From Deltaproteobacteria bacterium (GTDB taxonomy: Bacteria > Myxococcota_A > UBA9160 > UBA4427), in NCBI GenBank assembly GCA_029261855.1, contig JAJDAN010000031.1:171324-235323 (forward strand): a DNA stretch of 64,000 bases, written 5' to 3'. Positions 16,176-25,440 of the stretch are shown piece by piece. A program made the position numbers and the translations under genes. The notes below the pieces were generated by a model. The model did no database searches and was not told the origin of the DNA. It worked only from the letters and a program-made list of their open reading frames with translations. Each line of letters opens with the position of its first letter. Within the stretch, counting starts at the first letter, position 1.

Positions 16176-16874
16176 ATGACCGCGCGCATCCTCGTCCTGT
16201 TCCTGGTCTTCAACCTCGCCGCCTCGACCGGCTGCACCAGCGCCGAGGTCATCCAGGTCCAGGACTACCACGGAGAGCCGGTGCAGCAGCCCCGGAACAT
16301 CTACGTCTATGACTTCCGCATCGACGACGCCCAGGTGCTGCTGGCCGACGACAAGGGAGACCCGAACCAGCTGGCCCGCGACGTCGCGCGCGCCTTCTCA
16401 CTGCAGATCGTGAAAGAGCTCGAAGACTTCCAGATCCCCATCGAGCGACGGACCGGCACGTTCGACGTGCCCGAGAACACGCTCGCGATCTACGGCGATC
16501 TCGTCGCGGTGGACGAGGGCAGCGCCCCCAAGCGCGTCTTGATCGGCTTCGGGTCCGGCGCCACCCACCTCGATACGCTGGTGCGCCTGTACGTGCGCGG
16601 GCCCCAGGGCCCTGAGCAAGTCGCCGAGTACAACACCACGTCCCAGAGCGGCAAGAAGCCCGGCGTCCTCACGACCCTGCCCATCGGCATGGCCGTGCAG
16701 GGGCTGTCCCTGATGCTGCTCGCCATCCAGGGCGGCGTCGCAACCGTCGGCGAGCTGAACTCTGCCGTCGCGGGCGACGCCAAGGAGACCGCCGAGGAAC
16801 TATCCGACTCGCTCAAGAAGCTCTTCGACGAGCACGGCTGGCTCGACGAAGACCCGGACGCGGCGCCTTTCTAG
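16176..16874 (+). CDS. DUF4410-like probable exported protein
   Basis: A 232-residue protein with a signal peptide and a weak lipobox (AASTGC, Cys20). The middle contains QPRNIYVYDFRIDD, FSLQIVKELEDFQIPIERR and NTLAIYGDLVAVDEGSAPKR.LIGFGSGA, a pattern I associate with DUF4410 lipoproteins. A hydrophobic segment (IGMAVQGLSLMLLAIQGGVA) follows and may sit in a membrane. GGAGT precedes the ATG. It is 22 nt downstream of dusB. Function unknown. Confidence 0.65.
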   Translation: MTARILVLFLVFNLAASTGCTSAEVIQVQDYHGEPVQQPRNIYVYDFRIDDAQVLLADDKGDPNQLARDVARAFSLQIVKELEDFQIPIERRTGTFDVPENTLAIYGDLVAVDEGSAPKRVLIGFGSGATHLDTLVRLYVRGPQGPEQVAEYNTTSQSGKKPGVLTTLPIGMAVQGLSLMLLAIQGGVATVGELNSAVAGDAKETAEELSDSLKKLFDEHGWLDEDPDAAPF

Positions 16875-16881
16875 CGAGCCC

Positions 16882-17766
16882 TCAGGAAGAAGACAGCACC
16901 GCCGCCAGGATCAACGGCAGGGTGACGAGCGACAGCAGGGTCGACAGCACCACCAGGCTGGCGACCTCCGTCGGGTGGCGCTGGTACTTGGACGCCAAGA
17001 GGTAATTCAGCACCGCGACGGGCATCGAGCACTGCAGGATCAAGACGCCGCGGGCAGCGCCTTGAAAGCCCAGCAACTCGGCAAGCCCCCAGCCGACGGC
17101 GAGCCCGAGACCCAGGCGCAACAGCGAGAGTGCGGTGCTGCGCTTGAGCCCCGCCAGCTCGAAGCCCCCCAGGCTGAAGCCCAACGAGATCTGCATCAGC
17201 GGGATCGTGAAGCCACCCAGCAGCTCGGTGGTGCGCAGGATCCAGTCCGGCACCGGCCACTCGGCGGCCACCACCACCGCCGCGACGATGGCGCTCCAGA
17301 AGAGCGGCGTCCGCAAGAGTTCGACGCCCGAAACCCGGCCGCTCCAGACCCAGATGCCCACGCTGTACTGACTGAAGGCCGCCACCGCATAGAAGGCGAC
17401 GCCCAGCGCCAGCCCTTCGTCGCCGAACGCGAAGAAGGCGACGGGCAGACCCATGTTGCCGGCGTTCGGGAAGACGATGGGCGAAAGGAAGGACTGCACC
17501 GGCAGGCCGGCGAGCTTCAGGATGACGGCGGCCAGAACGGCCAGGATCGCGAAGGCGGCGAAGGCGGCCAGCGCCATCTGGGACAACGCGGCGCGATCGA
17601 CTTCCATGCCGACCAGGCTCGAGAACACCAGACAGGGCGCACCGATCGTCATGATCAGCTCGGTGACGAGTTCCGTGTTCCACGGGCGACCGAACCGGCG
17701 CCACCCCCAGCCGAGACCGATGGCGATGTAGATCGGCGCCACGATCCCGAACAGCTCTGCGAGCAC
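16882..17766 (-). CDS. AEC-family (auxin efflux carrier-like) transporter
   Basis: A 294-residue membrane protein with about 10 helices in two inverted halves of five. IMTIGAPCLVFSSL and FPNAGNMGLPVAFFAFG are the family's crossed-helix motifs, and the second half repeats the pattern with QCSMPVAVLNYLLA. Bacterial AEC proteins export or exchange small carboxylates such as malate. The GTG at 17766 is preferred because GGAGGAGG sits at a good distance; an upstream ATG would add nine residues. It converges with the DUF4410-like gene, 7 nt apart, and is divergent from the gamma-glutamyltransferase gene. Confidence 0.85.
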   Translation of the reverse strand: MLAELFGIVAPIYIAIGLGWGWRRFGRPWNTELVTELIMTIGAPCLVFSSLVGMEVDRAALSQMALAAFAAFAILAVLAAVILKLAGLPVQSFLSPIVFPNAGNMGLPVAFFAFGDEGLALGVAFYAVAAFSQYSVGIWVWSGRVSGVELLRTPLFWSAIVAAVVVAAEWPVPDWILRTTELLGGFTIPLMQISLGFSLGGFELAGLKRSTALSLLRLGLGLAVGWGLAELLGFQGAARGVLILQCSMPVAVLNYLLASKYQRHPTEVASLVVLSTLLSLVTLPLILAAVLSSS

Positions 17767-17876
17767 GCATCCTCCTCCATGCCTTGCCGCCACGTATTCT
17801 AGACTGCCCGCAGCGACGGAACCGGCCGCTCGAATCGGGCAGCTGGACCGGACCCTCGAAGAGGAGGAAGAAGGCT

Positions 17877-19523
17877 GTGAGCGACGAGCGTCCCTGGGCC
17901 CCCACCTTTTCCTCCAGGCGATCGCCGGTGCTCGGTCGCGGCGGCATGGTCGGGTCGAGCCAGCCCCTCGCCACCGCCGCGGGGCTTCGCATCTTGTCCG
18001 AGGGCGGCAACGCCGCCGACGCAGCCATCGCGACCGCCGCCGCCCTGAACGTCACCGAGCCGGGCAACACCGGGATCGGCGGCGATTGCTTCGGCCTCTT
18101 CTACGAAGCGAGCAGCGGCGAGGTGACGGCGCTGAACGGTTCGGGCCGCGCACCCGCTGGCCTCACCCTGGCCCGACTGCAGGCGAAGGGCTTCGCTGCG
18201 GAGTTGCCCCGCTACGGCGCGCATACGGTCACCGTCCCCGGGGCCTGCGCGGGCTGGCAGGACACTCTCGCGCGCCACGGTCGCCTGTCACTCGCACAGG
18301 TTCTCGCACCGGCCATCGAGCTGGCAGAGGCGGGCTACCCCGTCGCGCCCATGACGGCCGGCATCTGGCGCGGCGGCGTCGAGCGTCAGCTCGGCAGCAA
18401 CCGCGGCGGCCAGGAACTGCTGATCGACGGTCGCGCACCCCACGCCGGCGAAATCTTCCGCAACCCGACCCTCGCCCGGACCTTCCGCCTCGTGGCCGAG
18501 GGCGGCGCCGACGCCTTCTACCAGGGCGAGATCGCCGAGGCCATCGCCGCCGTCGTGCACGAACACGGCGGGGTTCTCGACGTCGACGACCTCGCCGCGC
18601 ACCACTCGGAATGGGTCGACCCCATCTCCACCGAGTACCGCGGCCACCGGGTGTGGGAATGCCCGCCGAACGGGCAGGGGCTGGCGGCGCTGCTGGCCCT
18701 CGGCCTGTTCCGGGGCTTCGACCCGGGCGAAAGCGAACCCCTCGGCGCCGACCGGCTGCACCTGCTGATCGAATGCATGCGCCTCGCCTTCGCCGACGCG
18801 CGCCAGTACATCAGCGACCCGGCGTTCGCGGAGATCCCCGTCGCAGAGCTGCTTTCGCAAGCCTACGCGGACGAGCGTCGCAAGTTGATCGACCCCCGGC
18901 GCGCGACCCTCGACGCCCGGCACGGTGCGCCGCTCGCCGCGTCCGACACGGTGCAGCTCTCGACCGTCGACGCCGACGGCAACGCCTGCTCGTTCATCAA
19001 CAGCAACTACATGGGCTTCGGCACCGGCCTGGTGCCCGAAGGCTTCGGCTTCACCCTGCAGAACCGGGGGCACAACTTCAGTCTCGACCCCGGCCATCCC
19101 AACGTGGTGGCGCCGGGCAAGCGCCCCTACCACACGATCATCCCCGGCCTGATCACCCGGGCGGACGGCAGTCTGTACGGACCGTTCGGGGTCATGGGTG
19201 GGTTCATGCAGCCACAGGGACACCTGCAGGTCGTCGTGGCGATGCTCGACGATGGCTGCGACCCCCAGTCCGCCCTCGACCGGCCGCGCTTCCAGATCGA
19301 CGACGGCGAGGCGGGAGGCTCCGTCGGGATCGAAGACGGCGTTCCTTCGGGCAGCCTGGAAGAGCTGCGCCGGCGCGGTCACGACTTGCGCGTCGCCGAA
19401 GGTTGGTTGCGCATCACCTTCGGGCGCGGGCAGATCATTCGGCGCGACGCCACCGGGGCACTCTGGGGCGGCAGCGACCCGCGCGCCGATGGCTGCGTGA
19501 TGACGCTTCCGTGGAGCCTGTAG
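17877..19523 (+). CDS. Gamma-glutamyltransferase-family protein
   Basis: A 548-residue Ntn-hydrolase of the gamma-glutamyltranspeptidase family, made as one chain and autocleaved into two subunits. The predicted nucleophile is Thr358, in the stretch TVQLSTVDADGNA that matches the small-subunit N-terminus of known enzymes. NSNYMGFGTG and FTLQNRGHNFSLDPGHPN follow. No signal peptide is seen, so it is probably cytosolic, like YwrD-type homologues, and may act on gamma-glutamyl or related amides rather than periplasmic glutathione. GAGGAGGAAGAAGG precedes the GTG start. Confidence 0.9.
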   Translation: MSDERPWAPTFSSRRSPVLGRGGMVGSSQPLATAAGLRILSEGGNAADAAIATAAALNVTEPGNTGIGGDCFGLFYEASSGEVTALNGSGRAPAGLTLARLQAKGFAAELPRYGAHTVTVPGACAGWQDTLARHGRLSLAQVLAPAIELAEAGYPVAPMTAGIWRGGVERQLGSNRGGQELLIDGRAPHAGEIFRNPTLARTFRLVAEGGADAFYQGEIAEAIAAVVHEHGGVLDVDDLAAHHSEWVDPISTEYRGHRVWECPPNGQGLAALLALGLFRGFDPGESEPLGADRLHLLIECMRLAFADARQYISDPAFAEIPVAELLSQAYADERRKLIDPRRATLDARHGAPLAASDTVQLSTVDADGNACSFINSNYMGFGTGLVPEGFGFTLQNRGHNFSLDPGHPNVVAPGKRPYHTIIPGLITRADGSLYGPFGVMGGFMQPQGHLQVVVAMLDDGCDPQSALDRPRFQIDDGEAGGSVGIEDGVPSGSLEELRRRGHDLRVAEGWLRITFGRGQIIRRDATGALWGGSDPRADGCVMTLPWSL

Positions 19524-19635
19524 ACCTCCGCTCGCGCGCAACCTACTTTCAAGGAACCGTTCAGAAATCCCCCCCGAAACGACGATGGAAGAGGCTCTTC
19601 GTGCACCGAGTCACACGAGCCAGAAGGGGAAGCAA

Positions 19636-20673
19636 GTGAAGTTCCGGCGTCTTCTACCCGCGATGGTGGCGCTACTCGCCGCCTGCGCCGGCAATCAGAT
19701 CGGGAGTCCGCAGGACTACGACGCAGTGGAGCTGCACCGCGTCTATCCGTATCCGTCACCCGAAGAGCTGGGCCGGCAGAAGACCGAGGTCGTGCTGGCC
19801 AGTCACTACACCACCGAGCTGCCCGCGAAGGTCGTCGGCCAGTCCCTCACGGCCGTGCAGCAGCAGATGCTGCGCCTGCTCGACCAGGCCGGCGCCCGGG
19901 TCATCGACCGCAGTCTCGACGATCTCAAGTCCGTCCGCCGCGACATGACCCGCGCCTACAAGTCCCGCCGCTCGCGCTACCAGGCCGACCGCGCGCTCAT
20001 TTCCCGGATCTCCCGCTACGAGCATCATGCCCGCTACGAGCCGCCCTCGGGCATGTTCAAGAGCGAGGAAGAGCTGGCCGCCGAGCCGGGCACCTGCACC
20101 CACAGGGGCGAGATCGCCGTCGACATCAAGGCCATGGCGATCCCCACGGACGACACGGCGAGCGCCACGTTCAGCCTGTCGAACCAGATCGAGTTCAGCG
20201 AGCCCGACCACGACGAAGAGTGCCCGATCACCAAGGAACGGCGGATCGCGCTGCTCGAGGAGGCGTTGAACGAAGCGCTCCCCTGCCTCGACGTCCCGGT
20301 CAAGAACGAGTTCGCGCCCCGGGGCTACATCGAAGAGCACCGCAAGAGCGACAGCGGCGACATCAACATCTTCAAGACGTCCCTCGGCAAGAAGAACGGC
20401 GCGAAGGAAGGTCTCGAGCTGTCGATCTTCCGGGTGCAGTACATGACGACCGCCGACGGCCAGCAGGAACGGGAAGAGCGCCGCATCGGCAAGGCCACCA
20501 TCAGCGACCAGATCGGACCCGACCATTCGTGGGTGCTGATCGACGTGGGCGACATGGACCAGAAGGTCCTGGCCGGCGACGCGGTGCGCGCCGTCTACGC
20601 CGAGACCTTCACCGCGGAGCTCGGCCTCGGGAAGTGCAGCAACATGCTGAAGGTCGACATCCGGGCGCTCTAG
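19636..20673 (+). CDS. Lipoprotein of unknown function
   Basis: A 345-residue predicted lipoprotein: a lysyl/arginyl N-terminus, a hydrophobic core and the lipobox LAAC at Cys17. The rest is hydrophilic, with a helical, basic stretch (SVRRDMTRAYKSRRSRYQ) and a C-terminal half dense in Glu, Lys and Asp. I do not recognise the family. The GTG at 19636 is used because AAGGGGAAG precedes it and it places the lipobox correctly. A stem-loop at the stop codon separates it from the convergent pqiC gene. Confidence 0.65.
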   Translation: MKFRRLLPAMVALLAACAGNQIGSPQDYDAVELHRVYPYPSPEELGRQKTEVVLASHYTTELPAKVVGQSLTAVQQQMLRLLDQAGARVIDRSLDDLKSVRRDMTRAYKSRRSRYQADRALISRISRYEHHARYEPPSGMFKSEEELAAEPGTCTHRGEIAVDIKAMAIPTDDTASATFSLSNQIEFSEPDHDEECPITKERRIALLEEALNEALPCLDVPVKNEFAPRGYIEEHRKSDSGDINIFKTSLGKKNGAKEGLELSIFRVQYMTTADGQQEREERRIGKATISDQIGPDHSWVLIDVGDMDQKVLAGDAVRAVYAETFTAELGLGKCSNMLKVDIRAL

Positions 20674-20706
20674 CCCGAGAGCTCTCTCTAGCTGTCGCTC
20701 TCGGGC
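20673..20706. terminator. Hairpin between convergent genes
   Basis: GCCCGAGAGC (20673-20682) and GCTCTCGGGC (20697-20706) form a perfect 10-bp stem with a 14-nt loop, spanning the ends of the lipoprotein and pqiC genes. There is no T-run, so it may act as a bidirectional, weak or factor-assisted terminator. Confidence 0.5.
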
Positions 20707-21326
20707 TCCGCCTGGAGCGCCTCGATGCGCGCGGCGATCTCGCGGCTCAGGGCTTCGAGGGCGGCGCCGTGGGCGCGCACCAGTTCGCGAACGCTGGCGC
20801 CGTCGAGGCTCTCACGGATGTTGCTGACCTCGACTGCGACGGCGTCGCCACCGCCGGGCGGTAGAATCGCCCAGCGCACCTTGAGGACCAGCTCCTCACC
20901 GCGGGTCGCGTCGAAGCGTTCGAAGTCGAGCCGCACCCGGTACGTCGCGGGGAAGGACGCCGCCCTGGGGTACACGGCGATGCGGTCGGTGTGCAGCAGC
21001 AGACCGAGATTCTCGCCCAACACGCGCAGGATCTCGGATTCGAGGTTGCCGCCCCAGCGATTGAACTCGTCGTAGCGCAGCCGCGAGTCGTCCGTGCGGC
21101 TGACGATCTGGGGGCGCTGCAGATAGCGCGGGATGCTGACGGGGCCGACGATCACGCCGAGGTCGGCGTTTGCCGGGGCGGGGGCAGCCGCCTCGCCCGA
21201 CATCGCGTTGATGGCGTAGAAGCGGGGCGTCGGGCTCGAACCGCAGCCGGCCGTCAGTCCGGCCGTCATCCCGGCCAGGACGGCCGCGACGAGCACGATG
21301 AGGGGAGCGTGCGCGAGAGAAGTCAT
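20688..21326 (-). CDS. pqiC: PqiC-like outer-membrane lipoprotein
   Basis: A 212-residue protein of the PqiC/ABC-transport auxiliary lipoprotein family (DUF330). A signal peptide ends in a lipobox (LTAGC, Cys28). The family pattern VIVGPVSIPRYLQRPQIVSR, LRYDEFNRWG and LESEILRVLGENL follows. PqiC is thought to dock the PqiB MCE tube to the outer membrane. The start codon overlaps the pqiB stop by one nucleotide (TGATG). A hairpin lies at its 3' end. Confidence 0.85.
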   Translation of the reverse strand: MTSLAHAPLIVLVAAVLAGMTAGLTAGCGSSPTPRFYAINAMSGEAAAPAPANADLGVIVGPVSIPRYLQRPQIVSRTDDSRLRYDEFNRWGGNLESEILRVLGENLGLLLHTDRIAVYPRAASFPATYRVRLDFERFDATRGEELVLKVRWAILPPGGGDAVAVEVSNIRESLDGASVRELVRAHGAALEALSREIAARIEALQAEPESDS

Positions 21327-22939
21327 CACTTGCCTCGGATCAGGGCTTCGGGGTGCTGCTCGAGATAGTCGGCCAGGACGCGCACGGAGCGCGCCGCCTC
21401 TCCAACGTCCTCGAGCGCCTTGCGAAGCTCGATCGGCAGGGGCGCGTCTTCCGAAAGCAGCCCGTCCAGGCTGCTCACGGTCTCGTCGACGCTCGAGAGG
21501 GTGCTGTTGAGCGCGGGCAGGGTCTCGCTGCTGAACTCCGAAGTCAGCTCGTTCACCCGGGTCAGCATCTCGCGCAGCTCCGACATCGACCCCTGCAGGT
21601 CCTGGCCGATCTTCTCGAGGGGCATGCGGTCGATCTTCGCGAGCACGCCCGAGACGCTGGCGGTGATCTCTTCGAGGGGGGCGGGGATGGTCGGCAGCTC
21701 GGGATAGCGTCCTCCGAGGACGACGTTCGCGGGCTCGGCGTCTTCGTGCAGGTCCAGCTCGACCTGCAGACCCCCGGTGAACAGGTTGCCGCGGCCGAGC
21801 TGTGCGCGCATGCCGTTGGCGACGAGCCGCTCGACCCGGCCCAGGGCGCCCGCCGGGTCGAAGTCCGTGATGTGAAGACGTTCGGGCTCGATCTCGATCA
21901 CCACCGGCACCCGCACCTCGTAGTTCGTCGGGTCGAGCTCGAGGGTCACCTCGAGCACGCGTCCGATGCGAATGCCGCGGAAGACCACCGGCGAGGCCGG
22001 CGTGAGCCCCTGTACGGAATTGTCGAAGTGCACCAGGTAGCGCCGTTTGATGGTGTAGACCGGCTGCTCGGACTCGCGCTGGTTGTTGTAGAGGGTGAAG
22101 ATGTACTCGGGGTCTGCAGGGACCCCGGGGTCTTCGGGGTCGTGATTGTCGAAGGCGATGCCGCCGATCAACATCGAGACCACGGAGGCCGTCTCCACGC
22201 GGATGCCGTCGGCGTTGACCGTCACGTCGAGGCCACTGGCGTTCCAGAAGCTGGTGTTCGATCGCACGCGCGCGTCGTGGGGTGCGCGGATGAAGACCCG
22301 GATCGTGAGGTGTTCGCCGCTCGGGTCCATCTCGTACGAAGCGACCTCGCCAACCGGGATCTGGCGGTAGTAGACGGGCGCGCCGACGTCGAAGGACCCG
22401 AGGGAGCGGGCGCTCAAGGTGAACAGCGATCCCTCTTCCGACGTCGTGACGACGGGTGGCGTCTCGAGGCCGATGAAATGGTCTTTCGGCTCGCCCTCGG
22501 CGACCGGGTCCATGGCGATGTGCGCACCCGCGAGCAGCGTCCCGAGCCCGGTGATCCGCCCAGCGGAAACCTGCGGACGCACGACCCAGAAGCGGGTGTT
22601 CTCGGTCAGATAACCGTCGACTCCCGGCACGAGCGCTGCCGTCGCGATGACGTGGGACAGGTCTTCGGCCAGCACCACGGAGGTCACCTTGCCGATCTGC
22701 AGGTCCTTGTAGGACACCTTGGTCTTGTTCGCCTCGATGCCCTCTGCAGACTTGAAGGCGATGGTGATGGTCGGGCCCTGCTGGGAGATGGCGCGAACGG
22801 CGATCCAGCCGCCGATCACGATGGCCACGATCGGGATGAGCCACACCAGCGAGAACGCGGTGGTGCTGCGCGGCGCCGCTTCGGGAATGCCTTCCGGGAT
22901 GCCCGGAGGGCTGCCGCCGCCTGCGTTTCCTTCAGTCAT
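21326..22939 (-). CDS. pqiB: PqiB-like MCE-domain lipid transport protein
   Basis: A 537-residue inner-membrane-anchored MCE protein. One transmembrane helix lies at about residues 29-49, followed by three MCE domains (starting near PTITIAFKSAEGIEANKTKV, SLFTLSARSLGSFDVGAPV and RYLVHFDNSVQGLTPASPV), each with a KV/QIGxV-type signature. The C-terminal ~100 residues are helical, as in E. coli PqiB, where helices form a periplasm-spanning needle for lipid transfer. It overlaps its neighbours on both sides (ATGA and TGATG). Confidence 0.9.
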   Translation of the reverse strand: MTEGNAGGGSPPGIPEGIPEAAPRSTTAFSLVWLIPIVAIVIGGWIAVRAISQQGPTITIAFKSAEGIEANKTKVSYKDLQIGKVTSVVLAEDLSHVIATAALVPGVDGYLTENTRFWVVRPQVSAGRITGLGTLLAGAHIAMDPVAEGEPKDHFIGLETPPVVTTSEEGSLFTLSARSLGSFDVGAPVYYRQIPVGEVASYEMDPSGEHLTIRVFIRAPHDARVRSNTSFWNASGLDVTVNADGIRVETASVVSMLIGGIAFDNHDPEDPGVPADPEYIFTLYNNQRESEQPVYTIKRRYLVHFDNSVQGLTPASPVVFRGIRIGRVLEVTLELDPTNYEVRVPVVIEIEPERLHITDFDPAGALGRVERLVANGMRAQLGRGNLFTGGLQVELDLHEDAEPANVVLGGRYPELPTIPAPLEEITASVSGVLAKIDRMPLEKIGQDLQGSMSELREMLTRVNELTSEFSSETLPALNSTLSSVDETVSSLDGLLSEDAPLPIELRKALEDVGEAARSVRVLADYLEQHPEALIRGK

Positions 22940-23640
22940 GCCAGGTTCCCATTCGGGAGTCCGCCCGCTTCAGCCGACGCCCGAGCCTCTTTCCTGGCCT
23001 GGGCCGCCTCGGCGCTGTCCCAGATCAGGCGAGGATCGAAGGCCTGAGCGGCGAGGATCGTCGTCACCACCACGGCGCCGAAGAAGACCGCACCGATCTC
23101 GGCGTGGACGTTGGCGAGTGCTTGCACACGAACGAGCGCCACCAGGATCGTGACGACGTAGATGTCCACCATCGACCAGCGCCCGATCGCGTCGATGACG
23201 CGGAACAAGCGCGTCCGGTCGCCCGGGTTCGAAGTCGACCCGACCCGTACCGACCAGGCCAGGTAGGCGAGTACGAACAGCTTCACCAGCGGCACCATCA
23301 CGCTGGCCGTGAACACGATCACCGCCAACGGCCACTCCGTCTGCATCAGGTAGATGACCCCGCTCATGATCGTGTCCGACTGGGCTGCCCCGAAATAGGT
23401 GGTGGTCATGATGGGGAAGACGTTGGCCGGAACGTAGAGCACGGCGGCGGCGAGGAGCAGTGCCCAGCAACGACTCAGGGAATCGATCTTGCGACTGTGG
23501 AGCCGGACGTGGCAGCGGGGGCAAGCGAGCCCGCCTTCCGGGTCGGCACGAACGAGCAGCCCGCATTCGTGGCAGGACACCATCCCGAGGGATCGCGCCG
23601 TGTGGCCGGCAATGCTGTCGGCGGACTCGGGGGCGCTCAT
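22936..23640 (-). CDS. PqiA-like membrane protein, second half-domain
   Basis: A 234-residue protein with an N-terminal zinc-ribbon-like segment (CHECGLLVRADPEGGLACPRC) and four predicted helices. PANVFPIM and FVLAYLAW are typical of PqiA/YebS domains. E. coli PqiA carries two such domains in one chain; here they are separate genes overlapping by ATGA. The pair probably assembles into one PqiA unit at the inner-membrane base of PqiB. Confidence 0.85.
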   Translation of the reverse strand: MSAPESADSIAGHTARSLGMVSCHECGLLVRADPEGGLACPRCHVRLHSRKIDSLSRCWALLLAAAVLYVPANVFPIMTTTYFGAAQSDTIMSGVIYLMQTEWPLAVIVFTASVMVPLVKLFVLAYLAWSVRVGSTSNPGDRTRLFRVIDAIGRWSMVDIYVVTILVALVRVQALANVHAEIGAVFFGAVVVTTILAAQAFDPRLIWDSAEAAQARKEARASAEAGGLPNGNLA

Positions 23641-24242
23641 GCGCTCACCGGAACCAGGCGCCAGAGGCCGCGGCGATCGAAGGTCGCGGCGGCCCCGGCC
23701 AACACCAGGATGAGGATCGCGAAGGAAAAGATCGCCGGTCCGGGCACGATATCGGCGAGGTCCCCGAGCTTCACCAGGGCGACGAAGATCCCGATCAGGA
23801 ACACCTCCATCATGCTCCACGCCTCGAATCGCCGCAGCAGTCGCAAGCACAGGGACAGCTGATGGGGAGCACGCCCCAGGTGAGCGGGCACCAGGATGTA
23901 CAGCAGCAGCAGGAGCTGCATCCCGGGAGCCACGACCGCGGTGATCAGGACGAGGAAGGAGATCGACCCCATGTCCTGGTTCCACAGCTCGCGAACACCG
24001 CTCAGAAGAGTCGTTTCGGTGACCCGGCCCTGCATGTCGAAGGACAGGAACGGAAACACGTTCGCGACGACGAAGAGCACGGCGCCCGCGACCGCTAGAG
24101 CCAGGGTGCGCTCGACGCTGTTGCGCTTCTCGTTGAAGAGAACGCCGCCGCAACGGATGCACCGCCCGGACCTCCCCTCCTGGCCGACGGGTATACGGTG
24201 GACGAGATCGCAGTCGTGGCAGGCGACGAACTCTTCCGACAC
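23637..24242 (-). CDS. PqiA-like membrane protein, first half-domain
   Basis: A 201-residue protein with a zinc-ribbon-like start (CHDCDLVH, then CIRCGG) and four helices, including VVANVFPFLSF and LLYILVPAHLG. It corresponds to the N-terminal half of E. coli PqiA. The GTG start has no clear ribosome binding site. The gene leads the pqi cluster and lies 82 nt downstream of the phosphotransferase gene, from which it is separated by a short palindrome. Confidence 0.82.
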   Translation of the reverse strand: MSEEFVACHDCDLVHRIPVGQEGRSGRCIRCGGVLFNEKRNSVERTLALAVAGAVLFVVANVFPFLSFDMQGRVTETTLLSGVRELWNQDMGSISFLVLITAVVAPGMQLLLLLYILVPAHLGRAPHQLSLCLRLLRRFEAWSMMEVFLIGIFVALVKLGDLADIVPGPAIFSFAILILVLAGAAATFDRRGLWRLVPVSA

Positions 24243-24260
24243 GCGGGGAGCTTAGCAGCT

Positions 24261-24289
24261 AGGAGCCTGACCCAAGACTCAGTCTTGGG
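24261..24289. repeat. Dispersed repeat copy 1 with palindrome
   Basis: A 24-nt stretch at 24261-24284, starting AGGAGCCTGACCCA, recurs at 30727-30750 with two mismatches. Here it runs into a near-perfect palindrome: CCCAAGACT (24271-24279) and AGTCTTGGG (24281-24289), a possible hairpin after the phosphotransferase gene. Confidence 0.45.
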
Positions 24290-24324
24290 AACCAGGCGAC
24301 GCCGCTAAGGTCGTCAGACCGCAG

Positions 24325-25440
24325 CTAGCCCAGCAGGAACCGAAGGCGTTCGTCCCGGCTCTCGCGCGCCTGGGCGTGCAGGGAAAGCTGACCCTTGGCT
24401 CGGGACAGATTGTGAGCGCCCGAGGACGCGAACAGGTCCGGATTCCAGCCGAAGTAGCTCTCCCGCAGCGCATCTGCGGCGAAGCGCGCCGCAAGCTCGA
24501 TGCTGACGCGCTCGATCGCGTGGGCGAGGCTGGCGATTTCGGCTCGCTCGAGCCCGAAGCACAGCTCGTCGAGCCAGGCCCTTGCCGACGCCTCGAACAC
24601 CCCGGCGTCGTAGTCCGCACCGGGCTCGTGTTCCGGCTGCCGGTTGCACCACGATCGCCAGGCGTCTCCCAGCTCGACCCACAGGGGCATGCGCGACAGG
24701 GTGTCCAGGTCGATCAGACAGGCGGCTTCCTCGTCGCCGGGGCGGCCGCGGAAGAGGATGTTGTTGAACTTCAGGTCCAGATGGACGACCCGCTCGGGCA
24801 GCGCCCCCAGCGGCTCCCAGCCGGAAGCGACGGTCTCGATCTCGTGGGCGATGCGGGTGACCTCGGCGTGCAACGGGTGGTCGCCGCAGTCGCGCACGGC
24901 GCTGGCGAGCTCTTCGAAGTAGATCGCCGTGTCGCGGAACGCGAAGCCCAGGGGCGCGAAGTCGTGATGGAGGTCGTGGAGTGCGCCGTGGAAGCGGGCC
25001 ACCAGGCGCCCCGCCGACGCCGCGTGGCGTGTGGAGCTGCAGGTGTCGAAGGCGACGCCGTCCACCCAGGTCATGAGACGGAAGCGGGCCCTGGCTCCAT
25101 CCGCTGTTGCCTCGTCGCCCGATCCTGGGTCGCCCAGGTCGGCAAACAATGCACCGTCGCGGGTTCGCTCGAGTAGCGGCGTCTCGACACCCCGCTCCGC
25201 GAGGCGAGCGGTCACCGCTTCGATGTTCGCGTGGACTGCGGGCGAGAAGACGGGATTCAGCTGCTGGAGCACATAGCAGCGGTCGCCCTCCTCGACCCGG
25301 TAGGTCTGGTGGATCCAGCCCTGGGCGACCCGCGTGACGCGGGGCGCCGACAGCACCGGGTAGAGGGCGAGCGCCTGCTCGACTTCGACGGGGAGATCGT
25401 CCACGCGGGACGACTCAGACCTCGAAGCGATAGGTGTCAC
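24325..25440 (-). CDS. Aminoglycoside-phosphotransferase-fold (APH/CotH-like) kinase
   Basis: A 371-residue protein with the phosphotransferase fold. The catalytic loop is HLDLKFNNILF (His220, Asp222, Asn227) and the metal-binding motif is CLIDLDTL. WIHQTYRVEEGDRCYVLQQLN is the N-lobe. Related proteins (homoserine kinase, N-acetylhexosamine kinase and similar) phosphorylate small hydroxyl compounds; VVHLDLKFNNILF and a TWVDGVAFDT insert resemble the N-acetylhexosamine kinase branch, but this is not certain. It overlaps the MBL-fold gene by 26 nt; a GTG at 25404 would remove the overlap and is an alternative start. Confidence 0.7.
   Translation of the reverse strand: MTPIASRSESSRVDDLPVEVEQALALYPVLSAPRVTRVAQGWIHQTYRVEEGDRCYVLQQLNPVFSPAVHANIEAVTARLAERGVETPLLERTRDGALFADLGDPGSGDEATADGARARFRLMTWVDGVAFDTCSSTRHAASAGRLVARFHGALHDLHHDFAPLGFAFRDTAIYFEELASAVRDCGDHPLHAEVTRIAHEIETVASGWEPLGALPERVVHLDLKFNNILFRGRPGDEEAACLIDLDTLSRMPLWVELGDAWRSWCNRQPEHEPGADYDAGVFEASARAWLDELCFGLERAEIASLAHAIERVSIELAARFAADALRESYFGWNPDLFASSGAHNLSRAKGQLSLHAQARESRDERLRFLLG

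Noticed and set aside
20688..22844. A 718-codon frame that would fuse pqiC to sequence upstream
   Set aside because: The upstream part is out of frame with pqiB, which is intact in its own frame; the true pqiC start overlaps the pqiB stop.
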